Position numbers and translations under genes: made by a program
In this document: positions 45,285 through 55,775 of the stretch, piece after piece
How positions within the stretch are numbered: the first letter of the stretch is position 1
Layout of the letters: each line of letters opens with the position of its first letter
From: Lepidostoma basale
Taxonomy: Eukaryota; Arthropoda; Insecta; Trichoptera; Lepidostomatidae
Assembly: GCA_022606425.2 (NCBI GenBank)
Contig: JAHDVF020000211.1
Span: 124,001-188,000, forward strand
Reading direction: 5' to 3'
Length of the DNA stretch: 64,000 bases
Notes under the pieces: model-generated
Database searches by the model: none
What the model was told of the DNA's origin: nothing
Seen by the model: the letters and a program-made list of their open reading frames with translations, nothing else

Positions 45285-45420
45285 AGGTTTTACAATCAAC
45301 TGAGACAACCGTTAGTTGATTGTAAGACCTGACGATGTTAACAACGTTTAGAAAAATAGCTGTCGCGAAAAAATATAATTAATTGTGATATTTATAACAA
45401 AGTTTCTTATTTAAACAGTT
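45285..45420. repeat. Degenerate H2 palindrome
   Basis: 'CATCGTCAGGTTTTACAATC' and 'GATTGTAAGACCTGACGATG' are inverted. The core beyond (GTTTAGAAAAATAGCTGTCG) is eroded. Confidence 0.5.
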
Positions 45421-46075
45421 AATAATTTGAAATATCTAAGTGTTTCCGCCAAAACAATGGATTACAAAATAATAGTACTATTTGTAGTTCTCGCTCAGAA
45501 ATAAGATATCCTATATACGAGTACATATCTTAACGAATAGAATTTAAATTTAATTTAAAAAAATATTTAAATAAACTTAACAATCTTGTGCCTTCAGTTC
45601 GTAATAAAATCACTGTTTTATATATTATTTTATTTTATTTATTTATTCATATGTTTTATATTTTTTATAATTACTATATATAAATTAGCATACAATAAAA
45701 CTAAATAACTTAAACATCTAAGGTTGTATTATTATATTTTTATATTATATTATAGCTTCGATCTTTTGTCTTTCATCGACACATACCTAATTGTAATCAA
45801 ACAAATGGATCGACTGAAAATTGTGTGTATTAAAAAAACATATATGGATACTTACAACACTTCATTTATCGAAACAAACATATATCGAATGAGCCCCTAC
45901 CCTTTTATCTGTGTACATTTTTTTTTTAAATATAAAATTAGAATATTTTCAATTTCAAAATTATTTATCTTCTTTTTTCAGACTCATAGTTTATCCGAAA
46001 CGTGTTTCTTTAAATAAATAAAGTGTTATATCAACACAAAGTTTTATGTTTCAAAATATACTGCGAAAGTGATTG

Positions 46076-46486
46076 TGTTAGTTACACTATTTATACCTCA
46101 AGAACGGCTGGACCGATTTTGATGACCTTTGATTTGTTGGATTTATCTCCGTCCCAAATACCAGAATAACTATTAAAACATCGGAAAAAAATCGCAACGA
46201 GTGCATCCCATCCAGGAAATATAATAGTTTGACAGCAAGTAGTGCAATAATACTACGCGAATAATTTAGATTCGCTTCAATAAAGCAAATCCCTTGCTGC
46301 CATTTGAATTACATTCATATCAATGTAATTCAAATACTTTTCATTTTGATTTTTGCACATTTGTTGGACTTAATTCATTTTGAGTATTCATTTTAACTTA
46401 ATAAATAGCTGAAATTAATTCAACTAATAAGTTAACACAACATTTATTGATTCTGAGGCGGTACGAAGTTCGCCGGGTCACCTAGT
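46076..46486 (+). mobile_element. Non-autonomous Helitron
   Basis: The 3' end carries the hairpin GGCG-GTACGAAGTT-CGCC (46457-46474) followed by GGGTCACCTAGT, the Helitron terminal CTAGT, with T after it. The 5' side has 'CCTCAAGAACGGCTGGACCG', a block common near the start of lepidopteran Helitrons. The exact 5' TC end is not certain, and no Rep/helicase is present. Confidence 0.7.
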
Positions 46487-46849
46487 TTTATATAAAAGTC
46501 AATTTTCGTAACTTGGGTTTTTGGTCATCTTAATAATTGTTTTCGTCAATATAAAGAGTTCATTCTTAACGCATGCTCAAATAGTTTATACATTTTAAAT
46601 CATGGTCTTTATTTTAATAATTAATTATTTCAAATAGAGTTAATTTAATACAATTTCGTTAAATCGTGTTATAAAAGCGAGCGTATCGGTGATACGATAC
46701 CTCGCCCTTGCCTTAAGCTAAACAGTTCACAGGTAGGTCGGACCTACACGAAGGAATAATCGTGTTAGAATAATGTTTGACGACTTCATGGTCAGCCAGT
46801 ACCCGCGCTCCGGATCCTTCGAGGAATTGGCATCTCCCAAGCTTGGCAT

Positions 46850-46908
46850 ACACCACACCACACGCCACACCACACATCACACGTCACACCACACACCTAC
46901 CGCAATAC
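46850..46908. repeat. CACAC-type simple repeat
   Basis: Imperfect array of CACAC(C/G) units with 'CACACCACACGCCACACC' wording, between unique sequences. Confidence 0.7.
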
Positions 46909-47514
46909 CGCTACAGGCGCTGCTACACACACCAGTATAGCTCTTGACATTTTGACGACAAGACAGGCTTCTCTAACCCTGATCGGACTATTATAAATAC
47001 AATATGTACTAGGGTGTTCCTTATTTTTCAAAGTTTTAATTTTACAATGCATAGGCTTTTGTTTTTTTTATTTGGGCCTAAAACATCCGAAAACATTTTT
47101 TTCCTTATTCGGAACAGTGTAACCCGTGCCGACTCACGCCCAAAGATGTCCATACAAGTTGCGTCACAGGAGCGGCGCGTTCTCGTTGTTATTATCACTT
47201 AGTCTCGGCTTGTCGGATAGTAAGCACGGATTGTTTTATATTTCGAAGATGTCAGTGGAACTAAGAAGTAATTAAAAAAGTATTTTCTCGGTTGGTGAAG
47301 TAAATCACCAAATAACATTCAGTTATGATTATAGGATCTTCCGTATAATAGACCACGTTAATAATTCCTTCTCCCATTCTAAAATATATACTAAGTGTAA
47401 CAATTAGATCTATTCTAGGAGTTCGTCCATTACCAGATTGAGCAAAAATGAGCTTAGGCTGTCCCCTTGTCGTGTGGAGAAATATTGGGAGACCTCTGTC
47501 CAGCAGTGGACGAC

Positions 47515-47625
47515 ATCGGCTGTTCGATTCCCGGCGATGGCAGTGTGATTGTCACACTGTCTTTGGTCTGGTGTAGAACTCACGTGATCATAAAATGGTG
47601 ATAGATTAGCTACCTATCGATTAAA
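47515..47625 (+). mobile_element. tRNA-derived SINE, middle part
   Basis: B box GTTCGATTCCC, 'GGCGATGGCAGTGTGATTG', 'GATAGATTAGCTACC'. The A box and tail are both absent. Confidence 0.7.
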
Positions 47626-47639
47626 TGTGGCATGGGCCC

Positions 47640-47765
47640 CTCTTGATGTCTTCATATATTTTTTCTAACGCAAGTCCCGGGCGGGCCTAGGGATTACATA
47701 AACGAAACTGACGAAAGGCGCCGTTGTCTATAACGACTTCGGGTAAGCGGTGGGAATTCTCTATG
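47640..47765 (+). repeat. Unclassified interspersed repeat X fragment
   Basis: 'GCAAGTCCCGGGCGGGCC', 'GACGAAAGGCGCCGTTG', 'CGACTTCGGGTAAGCGG'. It abuts the preceding SINE fragment. Confidence 0.5.
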
Positions 47766-47889
47766 TCCTACGTCATGAGAATCATTAACTAAAAAGTTGT
47801 ATACAGAAATTGGTTTAAATAACCTGATGTATACAAGTGTGGAAAGCAACGGGAAACTACATTATAAAAGGCCCAAGTGGGATCCCAAG

Positions 47890-48300
47890 AACCAACAAAA
47901 ATAAAACACGTTGCTGCAAACCAATTCTTCTTTCGGTCCCCTCCCCCTCCCAATGTTCTCGATCACTGCAGCAAAGGCATCTCTGTCCTGCGCCACTTGG
48001 AACAGGTTCTGAACTCTTGTAATTCCTGTCCACTCTTTAATGTTCCGCATCCAGGACAGCTGACTTCTACCAACTCCCCGACGTCCCTCTACTTGTTTAT
48101 TGTTGTGGTATTTTTCTACCCTTAGCAAATATGAACCCTTTATCATTTTCACACTCGACAACAACTCTCTATTGGCTCTGGCTCTCTGTAGTACGTCTGC
48201 ATTACTGACCCTATCGGTCCGAGGTTCGTTCGTACGGAGCATTCTGCGGTATATTCACATCTCGAACGCTTCCAACCGGTTTCGCAGCCATATAGTAAAA
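47890..48300 (-). mobile_element. LINE-C-like 3' fragment
   Basis: A 126-codon open frame with 'SNADVLQRARANRELLSS', 'EGRRGVGRSQLSWMRNIK' and 'NLFQVAQDRDAFAAVIENI', ending at a 'GRGRGPKEE' tail. It is diverged from 42092-42580. Confidence 0.7.
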
Positions 48301-48397
48301 CAGACCATATATTACATTTATACGGATTTAAACTAGCGAAAAAGTTAGTTTAGCACTAAGGGAAGTATTTCAGTGTGGCTTTAGCCTAATATATTGT

Positions 48398-48862
48398 ATT
48401 ATAACGAAGCATGGAACTGGCAAAAGAAGGATGAGAGTAGAATAAATGCAGTAGAAATGAGATATCTTAGACGAATGTGGGGATACTCTGTGTATGATAG
48501 AGTGTCGAATGAAAATATAATAAGTGAATGCGGTGCGAATGATGGTGTCATGAACAAAATAATGAAAGGATCATTAAGATGGTTTGGACATATGGAAAGA
48601 ATGAATGAATAAATAATGGTAAAAAAATTATATGTTAATGATGTAAATGGAACCAGAAATAGAGGAAGACCGAGGAAAACGTGGCACGATCAAATATTGA
48701 TTGTCGTGTGAGGAGTCAGAGAAATCGACGCGCGTGCATGACACGATGTATGAATGTTGAGGAAACGAGAGAAATGTGTCAGGAAAGAAAAGTGTGGCAG
48801 TCCATTCTTTCTGCCTACCCCTTCGGCAAGACGGTGTGATGGTTAGTTAGTTAGTTAGTCAT
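48398..48862 (+). mobile_element. LINE-A 3' fragment with (TTAG)n tail
   Basis: 'EAWNWQKKDESRINAVEM', 'CGANDGVMNKIMKGSLRW', one stop after 'HMERMNE', a small deletion in the 'QINQIL' region, tail TTAGTTAGTTAGTTAG. A second 3' tip, 48975-49006, follows ~110 bp downstream. Confidence 0.8.
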
Positions 48863-48864
48863 GT

Positions 48865-48965
48865 AATTAATACGGATAAAAACATTTGTTTTCTAGAAGT
48901 TTTATTATATTTTATATAAATGACATGTTTCACCTTGCTAAGGGATAATCAAATTAATCACGATG
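48865..48965. repeat. Palindromic MITE, family P, left arm
   Basis: 'TTAATACGGATAAAAACATT', 'TTTTCTAGAAGTTTTATTAT', 'TGACATGTTTCACCTTGC'; joins a LINE-A/NA tip at 48970. Confidence 0.65.
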
Positions 48966-49009
48966 TGATGATGAGAAACGGCGTGATGGTTAGTTAGTTA
49001 GTGTTCCAT

Positions 49010-49500
49010 AATTGAATCGCACGTTGCTTCCCGCACTGTCGGTCGTGCGCCGGTTGGAACCATTCTACAAAAGGCGGGTCCCCTCCCTGCGAAGGAATGT
49101 TGTGCACATCCAATAATTATTGTTTGCATTGTGGAAATGAGCTTGAACTTTGCGGAGTCACGAGCGGAGACAATGGCGAGGGAAGCTGCGCAAGGCAGAG
49201 CGGCGATGCGATGCCGGCCGACCCGGACGCGGAGCCAGCCCAAATATCGCGCAATATTTATTGGGCGCCATATCCTTCTCCATTACACCAGGCGAAGATT
49301 ACCGATCTTTAACGACGATTAATATTTAAAACGTGATTAGCGGGCCATGCTTACTGCCTAATTGCAATGTCCCGCCGCCTCACGCCTACTCCAATCCTTG
49401 CGACTATCGCTTTAGTTGTCAAAATATACATTTTTTAATAATCACCAATTAATCGATTGCACCATTCTTGTGCCGGCTACTTAATGTCGAAGAATGTCAT
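49010..49500. other. G+C-rich repeat-free island in the giant intron
   Basis: The richest G+C stretch in the intron ('GGTCGTGCGCCGGTTGGAAC', 'GATGCCGGCCGACCCGGACG'). It contains short ORFs on both strands but no motif, good donor or acceptor. 'TTGGGCGCCATATCC' and 'AATCGATTG' are present. It lies ~2 kb upstream of exon 2. Candidate regulatory DNA or a former exon. Confidence 0.35.
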
Positions 49501-49554
49501 GATTCAATAACTTTTTGAAAACATTTTATTTTCACAACACTTATTTGCACTTTT

Positions 49555-49595
49555 CACAAACATGTTTCGGAACACAGACGCCTTTCCTCAGTGTA
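49555..49595 (-). ncRNA. Hammerhead-like motif, family H5
   Basis: Minus: TACA, CTGAGGA, then a weakened helix II, GAAA, C-AT-G, TT, TGTG. Helix I TACA/TGTG pairs 4 of 4 with one G-U. The helix II side reads AAGGC...GTTCC, where other copies keep GGAC/GTCC. Confidence 0.45.
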
Positions 49596-49609
49596 GAAAT
49601 TTTAACATT

Positions 49610-50110
49610 ATATTCTTCTTCGCGTGCCGTTTCAGGTCCCCCTGACGTTGGCAATCACTCCGGCGAATGATGATGATGATAATGATTTGTATAGCGCCAT
49701 TTTTGTGAGAGATTCACTTCAAGGGCGCTCAACGTCCGTTCCGTCAAGTTTTAAGAGAGCTTCTGAACACTCCTTCGCCGTCTTGATTGCGGATATTGTA
49801 GGACAGTCTTTTCTTCTCTATCTTGCGCAACCGGAACAACTTCCCCACATGTCTGATCCCGGTCCAGTCTCTTATGTTGCACAGCCAAGACGTTTGCCTT
49901 CTATCAGGACCACGCTGCCCCTCAATTTTTCGCATCAGTATTAGTTGGAGCAAACTGTATTTATCTCCCCACAGAATGTGACCTAGATATAAAATATTAC
50001 GGACCTTAACGTTCTTTAGCAGTTGTCTACTACAGTTGGCTCTCCTCAAAACCTCCAAATTGCTGACGAAATCTCCTGTGCAACCACATCTCGAATGCTT
50101 CCAACCGGTT
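49610..50110 (-). mobile_element. LINE-C-like 3' fragment with a nested L2 3' tail
   Basis: 'CSRQLLKNVKVRNILYLG', 'LMRKIEGQRGPDRRQTSW', 'NIRDWTGIRHVGKLFRL' run on the minus strand. Between 49665 and 49745 sits 'TATAGCGCCATTTTTGTGAG' with a GATGATGATGATGATAATG tail, the last ~80 bp of an L2-type LINE. Confidence 0.7.
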
Positions 50111-50204
50111 CATAGTGTGCAGAAAGTGGAAAAAAACAGTTTTAATTCATAAAAAAATCGTCAACTTGTAATGTTGTCTGTAACACCTTACAAGTTATTT
50201 ATTG

Positions 50205-50455
50205 TTTCTTGAAAAATGATGTAAAACTCCATATTAAATAATTAATACGAATGACAACATCCGTTTTCTAGAAGTTTTATTATATTTTATGGGAATGACA
50301 TGTTTTTCCCTTCTAAGGCAATATGAAATATATTTTCATTTTGTCATTTGATAATGCCTTAGAATGGCGAAACATGTCATTCCCATAAAATATAATAAAT
50401 CTTCTAGAAAACTAACGTTTTCATTCGTATTAATTACCTTACAAGTTGTTTGTAA
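50205..50455. repeat. Palindromic MITE, family P (most complete copy)
   Basis: Arms of ~100 bp: 'TAATTAATACGAATGACAAC', 'GTTTTCTAGAAGTTTTATTA', 'GGGAATGACATGTTT' and their complements. The centre holds TTGATAA, T, GCC-TTAGAAT-GGC, GAAA, C-AT-G, TC. That is the hammerhead-like layout with two changes in the first box (H9). Confidence 0.8.
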
Positions 50456-51154
50456 TACCCGATGATGCCAACATCGGTTAGTGATGTCGCGATATTCTCA
50501 ATAATGTATTATACATATAAAAAATGTGATATTACAATAGTGTTGTAAATTTAACAGTTAATAATGTTGGAGTATCATAATGTTTCGGCCAACAAAATTG
50601 ACTAACTTAACTGCTATTATCTGTAATGTCAGAGTGTTCAAATAACATTGAATTATGATTATCGAAAATTAAAAAAAAAACGTTTTTTTATACATTGGAT
50701 AAACTAACGAAATACCTTTTAATTTATTGTTTTGAATTGACTGCGAAAAAACATAAAAACATTAGTATATGTAGGTAAACTAAAATACACAAGTGTTGCT
50801 AAATGAATTAACTTTTTGTAAGATTGTGTTTTCTTGCTGGGCTCGAGTATGAACTTTTAGTTTTTGTTTTATAAGATAGAACGTTAAACTGTATTTGTTT
50901 GATTTATGAATTGAATAAAAATAGCACTTCATTTCCCACGTAGGGCAGGCCTTTGGTGGTGATATTATAGTTTTATGTTCAATGTCTCTCGGCGAGTGAG
51001 AAGAGGCTATTTCCTGATTTGTTTTATATCAGTTATCGGATTTATTTACTGATACAAAACGTTTCTAAATACGTATTTTGTAGTTTACTATGTTTTTTTT
51101 TAAATAGACAATTCAATTTGATTTTATTGAGATATATCTAAGAAAGGAATGTAA

Positions 51155-51495
51155 AGTGGATGAATGCGTCTTAAATAAAATTCAGAAAGGGTACCTAAGA
51201 TGGTTTCGACATATGGACGAATGGATGAGGGAAGAATTATTAAAAAGATTTATGCAAGCAGTGTGAATGGAAAAAGAAATCAGAAAAGGCCAAGGAAGAC
51301 ATGGCATGACCAAATTAATCAATTAATGAAAGGTGGCCATGTTTGAAGAAGGAACAATCGACAAGCGTGCATGTCACGATGTGTGAATGTACTCGTAGAA
51401 GAGGCGTAAGAGTTATGTCAGAATAGAACAGTGTGGCAGTCCATTCTCTCTGCCTACCCGCCGTGGAAATGGCGTGATGGTTAGTTAGTTATATA
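51155..51495 (+). mobile_element. LINE-B 3' fragment with (TTAG)n tail
   Basis: 'CTAAGATGGTTTCGACATAT', 'AGGCCAAGGAAGACATGGC', 'CAAGCGTGCATGTCACGATG' and tail GGTTAGTTAGTTA end 38 bp before the acceptor of the chitin-binding gene's exon 2. A mobile element therefore abuts the splice-site region. Confidence 0.75.
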
Positions 51496-51533
51496 CAAAA
51501 AATATGTAGTCTTATTGTTTAATTTTCTTTCAG

Positions 51534-53482
51534 GATTAATCACGGGTTCCATGGAGGTGCCCGATTGCATCGCGGACGGACTCCAAGCCAACTACAGTGG
51601 AAGCTGCCAACAGTACTACCGCTGTGCGGGCGGCACCGTGCGCGCCTCCTACAGCTGCCCCGAGGGTACGGCCTTTCAGTCCGCCCTCAGGGAGTGTCTG
51701 CCTCGGGACAACGTGCCGTGCGTGCGCCACCTGTGCGCCTCGGGGGACTCTGCCCTCTACGCCGCACCCGGCACCCAATGCCAGTTCTACTACAAGTGCG
51801 AGGGCGGAATCGCCATGGATTCTGTGTGCTCTCCCGGGACGTGGTTCGACGCCAAAAAACAGGAGTGCTCTCCCGCAGCCGGCGTTTGCTACGAGCCCGT
51901 GTGCACGGGCCAGCGGGACGGGCGGCACCCCGACAGCACCCAAGGCTGTCGGCGGTCGTTACTGTGCTCCGGGGGGCGCCTGGCCGCCGTGGACAGCGCG
52001 GGCCCCGCCCCCGCACGGTGTCCCAGCCCGCGCTCCACCGCCGTGGCCTTCCCAATCGCGGGGGCCGACCGCTGCGCGCACCTGCCGGATGGGCGCCACC
52101 CCGCCTCCGCTGTGCGCTGCCGAGACTACGTACTCTGTCGAGATGGGGAGACCGAAGCCTCCGTACGCTGCCCGGAGGGATTCAACTTCGACGGAGACAA
52201 GTGCTCTCCGGCCGCCACCACCCCGTGCATGGACGGTTGCTCTAATCGCAGGGATGGTTTCCACGTGGATTTGGCGTCTGGCTGCCGAGAATACTACTAT
52301 TGCCTCAACAACAGTGGACTGTTAGTGGCCATATGTCCAGTAGGAAGTCTCTTCGACGGCCAATCTTGCGTCTCCTCCTCGGTCTACAAATGCCCCGTGG
52401 CGATTGCGAAAAATCCATGCTCGAAACGCGAGGACGGATTCTACAGAGATTTTAAAGACTGCTCATCCTACATTTACTGCTCGTCCGAGAGAGTGACCCT
52501 CCGGGAGAGTTGTGCCGAGGGGGAAGTGTGGGACGGCATGGCCTGCGCAAAGGCCGACAGCTTCCGCTGCGAGGGGCCCGCGCCCTGGGCAGGCTGCTCC
52601 GAGAAGACCTCAGGTTTCTACCAAGACCGGAGCCCGGGCTCGGACTGTCGGGAGTATTACCACTGCCACCGCGGAATGAGGACAAGCTTCACCTGTCCCC
52701 CGGGACTAATTTTTGACGGTGAACAGTGCGTTCACTCGGATACCTACACCTGCCCCAGCTTGGAGAAGGACTCGTGCGATTTCAAGGCCGACGGATACTA
52801 CCAGCAGACCAGCGGTGGCTGCAGGGCCTACTACATGTGTTCCAAGAATTACAAAATAATTTATTTGTGCAGCGAATCGCAACTGTTTAATGGAGAAAAA
52901 TGTGTCGACGCCGACAGTTATAAATGTCCGTACCAATCTGGCGATTGCCACGGAAAATCTAACGGCTACCACCAAGATGTGAACTCAAATTGCAGAAAGT
53001 ACTACTTTTGCGAAAATGGCGAAAAACTGACGACTATTCAGTGCTCTGGCAGCAAGATTTACAATGGCCTGAGTTGCGTGAATGCCAAGGAATACCAGTG
53101 TCCCACGGGGGCGGGCGGCGACCCGTGCGCCCTGCGCGCCGACGGGCACTACGTGCAGAGCGGCTCCAAGTGCCGGCAGTACTTCAGCTGCGCGGGGCGC
53201 CGCCTGCAGGCGCGGCGCACGTGCCCCTCGGGTCAGGTGTTCGACGGGCTGGACTCCTGCGCCGTCCGGAGCTGCTCGCCGCCGGCCATCACGTGCGAGA
53301 GGGACGGCTTCTTCCTGGACCTGCCGTCGCGCTGCAAGTCTTACCATATCTGCACGGATAAACGGAAGAGCACCCTTCAGTGCGACGGGAACAGGGTGTT
53401 CAACGGGCAACTGTGCGTTCCGGAAGACATCTTCCCTTGCCCGGATGAGTGTTCCCAGAATCACTGCAGTAACACGATATGA
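51534..53482 (+). CDS. Multi-CBM14 (peritrophin-A) chitin-binding protein, exon 2
   Basis: After TTTTCTTTCAG the frame is open for 649 residues to TGA. With exon 1 this gives a 668-residue secreted protein built almost wholly of CBM14 units, which bind chitin in peritrophic matrix, cuticle or tracheal lining. Eleven units can be counted (about residues 31-82, 87-138, 143-200, 200-251, 255-306, 315-365, 374-426, 434-484, 491-542, 551-600, 607-655). Each has six cysteines and aromatic patches such as 'CREYYYC' and 'CRAYYMC', with the closing 'FDG..C' pattern. Unit 3 keeps only its first four cysteines. Ser/Thr-rich mucin linkers and a catalytic domain are absent, so it is neither a classical mucin-peritrophin nor a chitinase. 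Units 1-4 are strikingly G+C-rich; units 8-9 are not. It resembles proteins annotated as chondroitin proteoglycan-2-like or peritrophin-like. The exact orthologue is uncertain. Confidence 0.9.
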
Positions 53483-54005
53483 CCCTTCCTGCGCACACAA
53501 AGCCCTTATAAAAAGCGACGCCGGATATTCCCGCAACAAATACCTCAGTAAAATTAGAATGAACGAAGCGAACTGGACGTGCAGCAGTGAGTGAGAACCG
53601 TGATAGTGGGGGATGTTTAGTTTAAGATAAATGTTACTTCGACTGAAACAACTTTAATCGCCTCTCGCCGGGCGCTCTCAATAATGCTATAGACTAGGTG
53701 GTAACTAATTATTTATTTATTTTTAGATTAAGTACAAATGTTCCTAAAGATAAAAATAGTTTTTTATACTCGATGGAAATATTGTGTTCAACATTATCAT
53801 TTTATGTCATAGGGTGTTCGTTAATATTTTTTATGTGAGTAATTATTTATATTTAATTAGAAAGCTGTAAGACATCACCGGTTATAGATGACATCTGTTG
53901 TGGGGAAGCAGTAGAAATAGGATTTTTAAATACTTGAACGATATTATGACGTAATTGAAGCGTAGCTAGGACAACGGTGAAATCAATAAAAACTTGGAAT
54001 TAAAC
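53483..54005 (+). terminator. 3'UTR with polyadenylation signal
   Basis: ~500 bases follow the stop. AATAAA at 53985-53990 is the first good signal. An alternative CATAATAAAATA lies at ~54080. No repeat family lies in the interval. Confidence 0.6.
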
Positions 54006-54129
54006 TAGTTTGAATCTTTAAAAGTTGTGCTATATTAATTTATATTGAATAATAATCATTTGATTTTTTCTCAGCATACATAATAAAATATTTTTTACTT
54101 GAAATTAATATTGTTTTATTAACCGCCCA

Positions 54130-54535
54130 GTGTAATCAAATCCAATCAAATCAGTTTATTTCCCCAAAAGATATTGCAAACAACAATTATAATTTAATTG
54201 AGAACAGGTAAAAATAAAATATATAATACCAGGAACGCATGAGAGATGGTTCAACGTTAGGAATACGAGATACTCTCCAAAGTCAAGAGTATTTGTGTCT
54301 GAACGTACATACATGAATATGAAAGACGTCGATCTCCAAAGTGATCATGTTCAGCAGTTTGATTGCTCTCCCCACCTGCATCACCAGAGGCAGATTGGTT
54401 CTGCATGTTGGGACATAAAACAGTCTGTGCTGACGCTGTCGAAGATAACTATTCGGAACATTAAGATGGATACCCTCCAAGATGACAGAATTCTCAAAAA
54501 ATCCCCTGATAAATCTGAAGAATCATATGTAGACT
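54130..54535 (-). mobile_element. LINE C-terminal fragment (CR1/Jockey-like)
   Basis: 'YLRQRQHRLFYVPTCRTN' and 'MITLEIDVFH' on the minus strand, with a 3' region 'CAGTTTATTTCCCC'. It matches the insertion nested at 27285-27725. Confidence 0.65.
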
Positions 54536-54554
54536 ATTGGTCCCCAGCATGCCC

Positions 54555-54672
54555 AAGATATATGAGATCTCTTAGATGAATATGTGACAATCTTTGTAAG
54601 AGTGAATGAAAATATAAGAAGTGAATGCAGTGAGAATGATTGTGTTATAAACAAAATAATGAAAGGATAATT
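54555..54672 (+). mobile_element. LINE-A internal fragment
   Basis: 'TATGAGATCTCTTAGATGAA', 'AAAATATAAGAAGTGAATGC' and 'AACAAAATAATGAAAGGA'; both ends missing. Confidence 0.65.
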
Positions 54673-55224
54673 TTAGAGAGCATCTAATGTCGAACAATAA
54701 GTATTGGTAATACATAGATTTTATAGTCATCCAGTATTAAATTATTTCCAAAAGGCACATGATTTACAATTAAGGAATTTAAAATAGTGGTTACGAAATA
54801 TTTTAACAGCGCAGTATAGATTAAAAGATATTTTTTTAAAAACATTAAGATATGTCCATATAATATGTAAGTTATTCCACGTTCAGATGCAATATAGTAC
54901 CAACATAAACAAAAACATCGAAGGTCACTTGTAGTATCAACCCCAGGTAAAATAAAAATCAAATAAACCATTTTTGATTGTTATAACAAATATACACCAT
55001 AGAAAGATCACATAAATAGTGAAAAAGAATTACTTGATTTAAAAATTACACAATAGGTTTCATGTGGTTGTAGGCAATGCTGTCTTGAAAGTATTTACCC
55101 GGCCGTAAGTACCATAAACATTTTTTGTTGTACCATATGTATAATACATACTGCCATATCAGTATTGGAATCCGTGAAGTTGTTGTGTCGTGGCCGTAAC
55201 ATTGAAAGGGTGGAAAATTAGCAT

Positions 55225-55775
55225 ACTAAGAGATAAAATGCGGAATAGAGGCAGCAAGAGCTAAGTTTAATAAAATGAAATCACTTTTCTGCAATGATAA
55301 CGTAAACTTGAAACTCCGCCAGAGAATGATCAATTGCTATGTGTGGTCTGTTTTATTGTACGGATGTGAAATGTGGACCCTGAAAGTTTGAAAGTTTCGA
55401 CTGGAAGCATTTGAAATGTGGCTCCATCGCCGAATGCTCAGAGTTCCCTGGACAGACATGGTTACCAATACCGAAGTCCTGAGGCGAGCTAGAGTTGACA
55501 GGGAACTGTTATCAACTATCAAGGTTCGAAAGATCTCACATCTGGGTCATATACTGCGTGGGGAAAAGTATCACCTTCTCCAACTGATATTGGAGGGGAA
55601 AATTGAGGGACGCCGTGGGCCCGGTAGGAGACAAATGTCCTGGCTGCGAAACGTGAGGGAGTGGACCGGCATCCGAAGTGTGGAGGAGCTGTTCACGAGC
55701 GGCGCAGGACAGGGACAGGTTCGTCGAGGTTAACGCCAACATTGGGGGGACCCGACAGGGTGCCTGAAGAAGAAG
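55225..55775 (+). mobile_element. LINE-C 3' fragment (RTE-like)
   Basis: Begins in 'AAATCACTTTTCTGCAATGA' and runs with two shifts through 'LEAFEMWLHRRMLRVPWTD', 'HILRGEKYHLLQLILEGK' and 'EWTGIRSVEELF'. The end is GTGCCTGAAGAAGAAGATAA. Confidence 0.8.

Larger units (their letters stand above)
16339..51533 (+). other. Giant intron (~35.2 kb) of the chitin-binding gene
   Basis: GT at 16339-16340 and AG at 51532-51533, the latter preceded by the pyrimidine-rich TTTAATTTTCTTTC. It is packed with LINE ends, SINEs, MITEs and palindromes, listed separately. Stretches without a recognised repeat or gene include 16400-16990, 17370-17930, 18770-19365, 19745-20360, 20610-21330, 22105-22930, 28530-30140, 30770-31440, 32840-33510, 35920-37240, 41280-42090, 42900-43440, 45430-46070, 46490-47510 and 50460-51150. 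In these I see only AT-rich sequence or the islands noted. Confidence 0.7.

Noticed and set aside
48975..49006. Independent short element at the second LINE-A/NA tip
   Set aside because: Only ~30 bases; cannot be told apart from a truncated LINE-A or NA end.
51515..51533. Translation start at ATG 51515 for the chitin-binding exon
   Set aside because: It lies inside the pyrimidine-rich acceptor (TTTTCTTTCAG). The joined exon 1 gives a proper signal peptide, whereas the 51515 start does not.
51536..53594. Long overlapping ORFs on both strands within the chitin-binding exon
   Set aside because: They result from high G+C and lack domains; the CBM14 frame explains the region.
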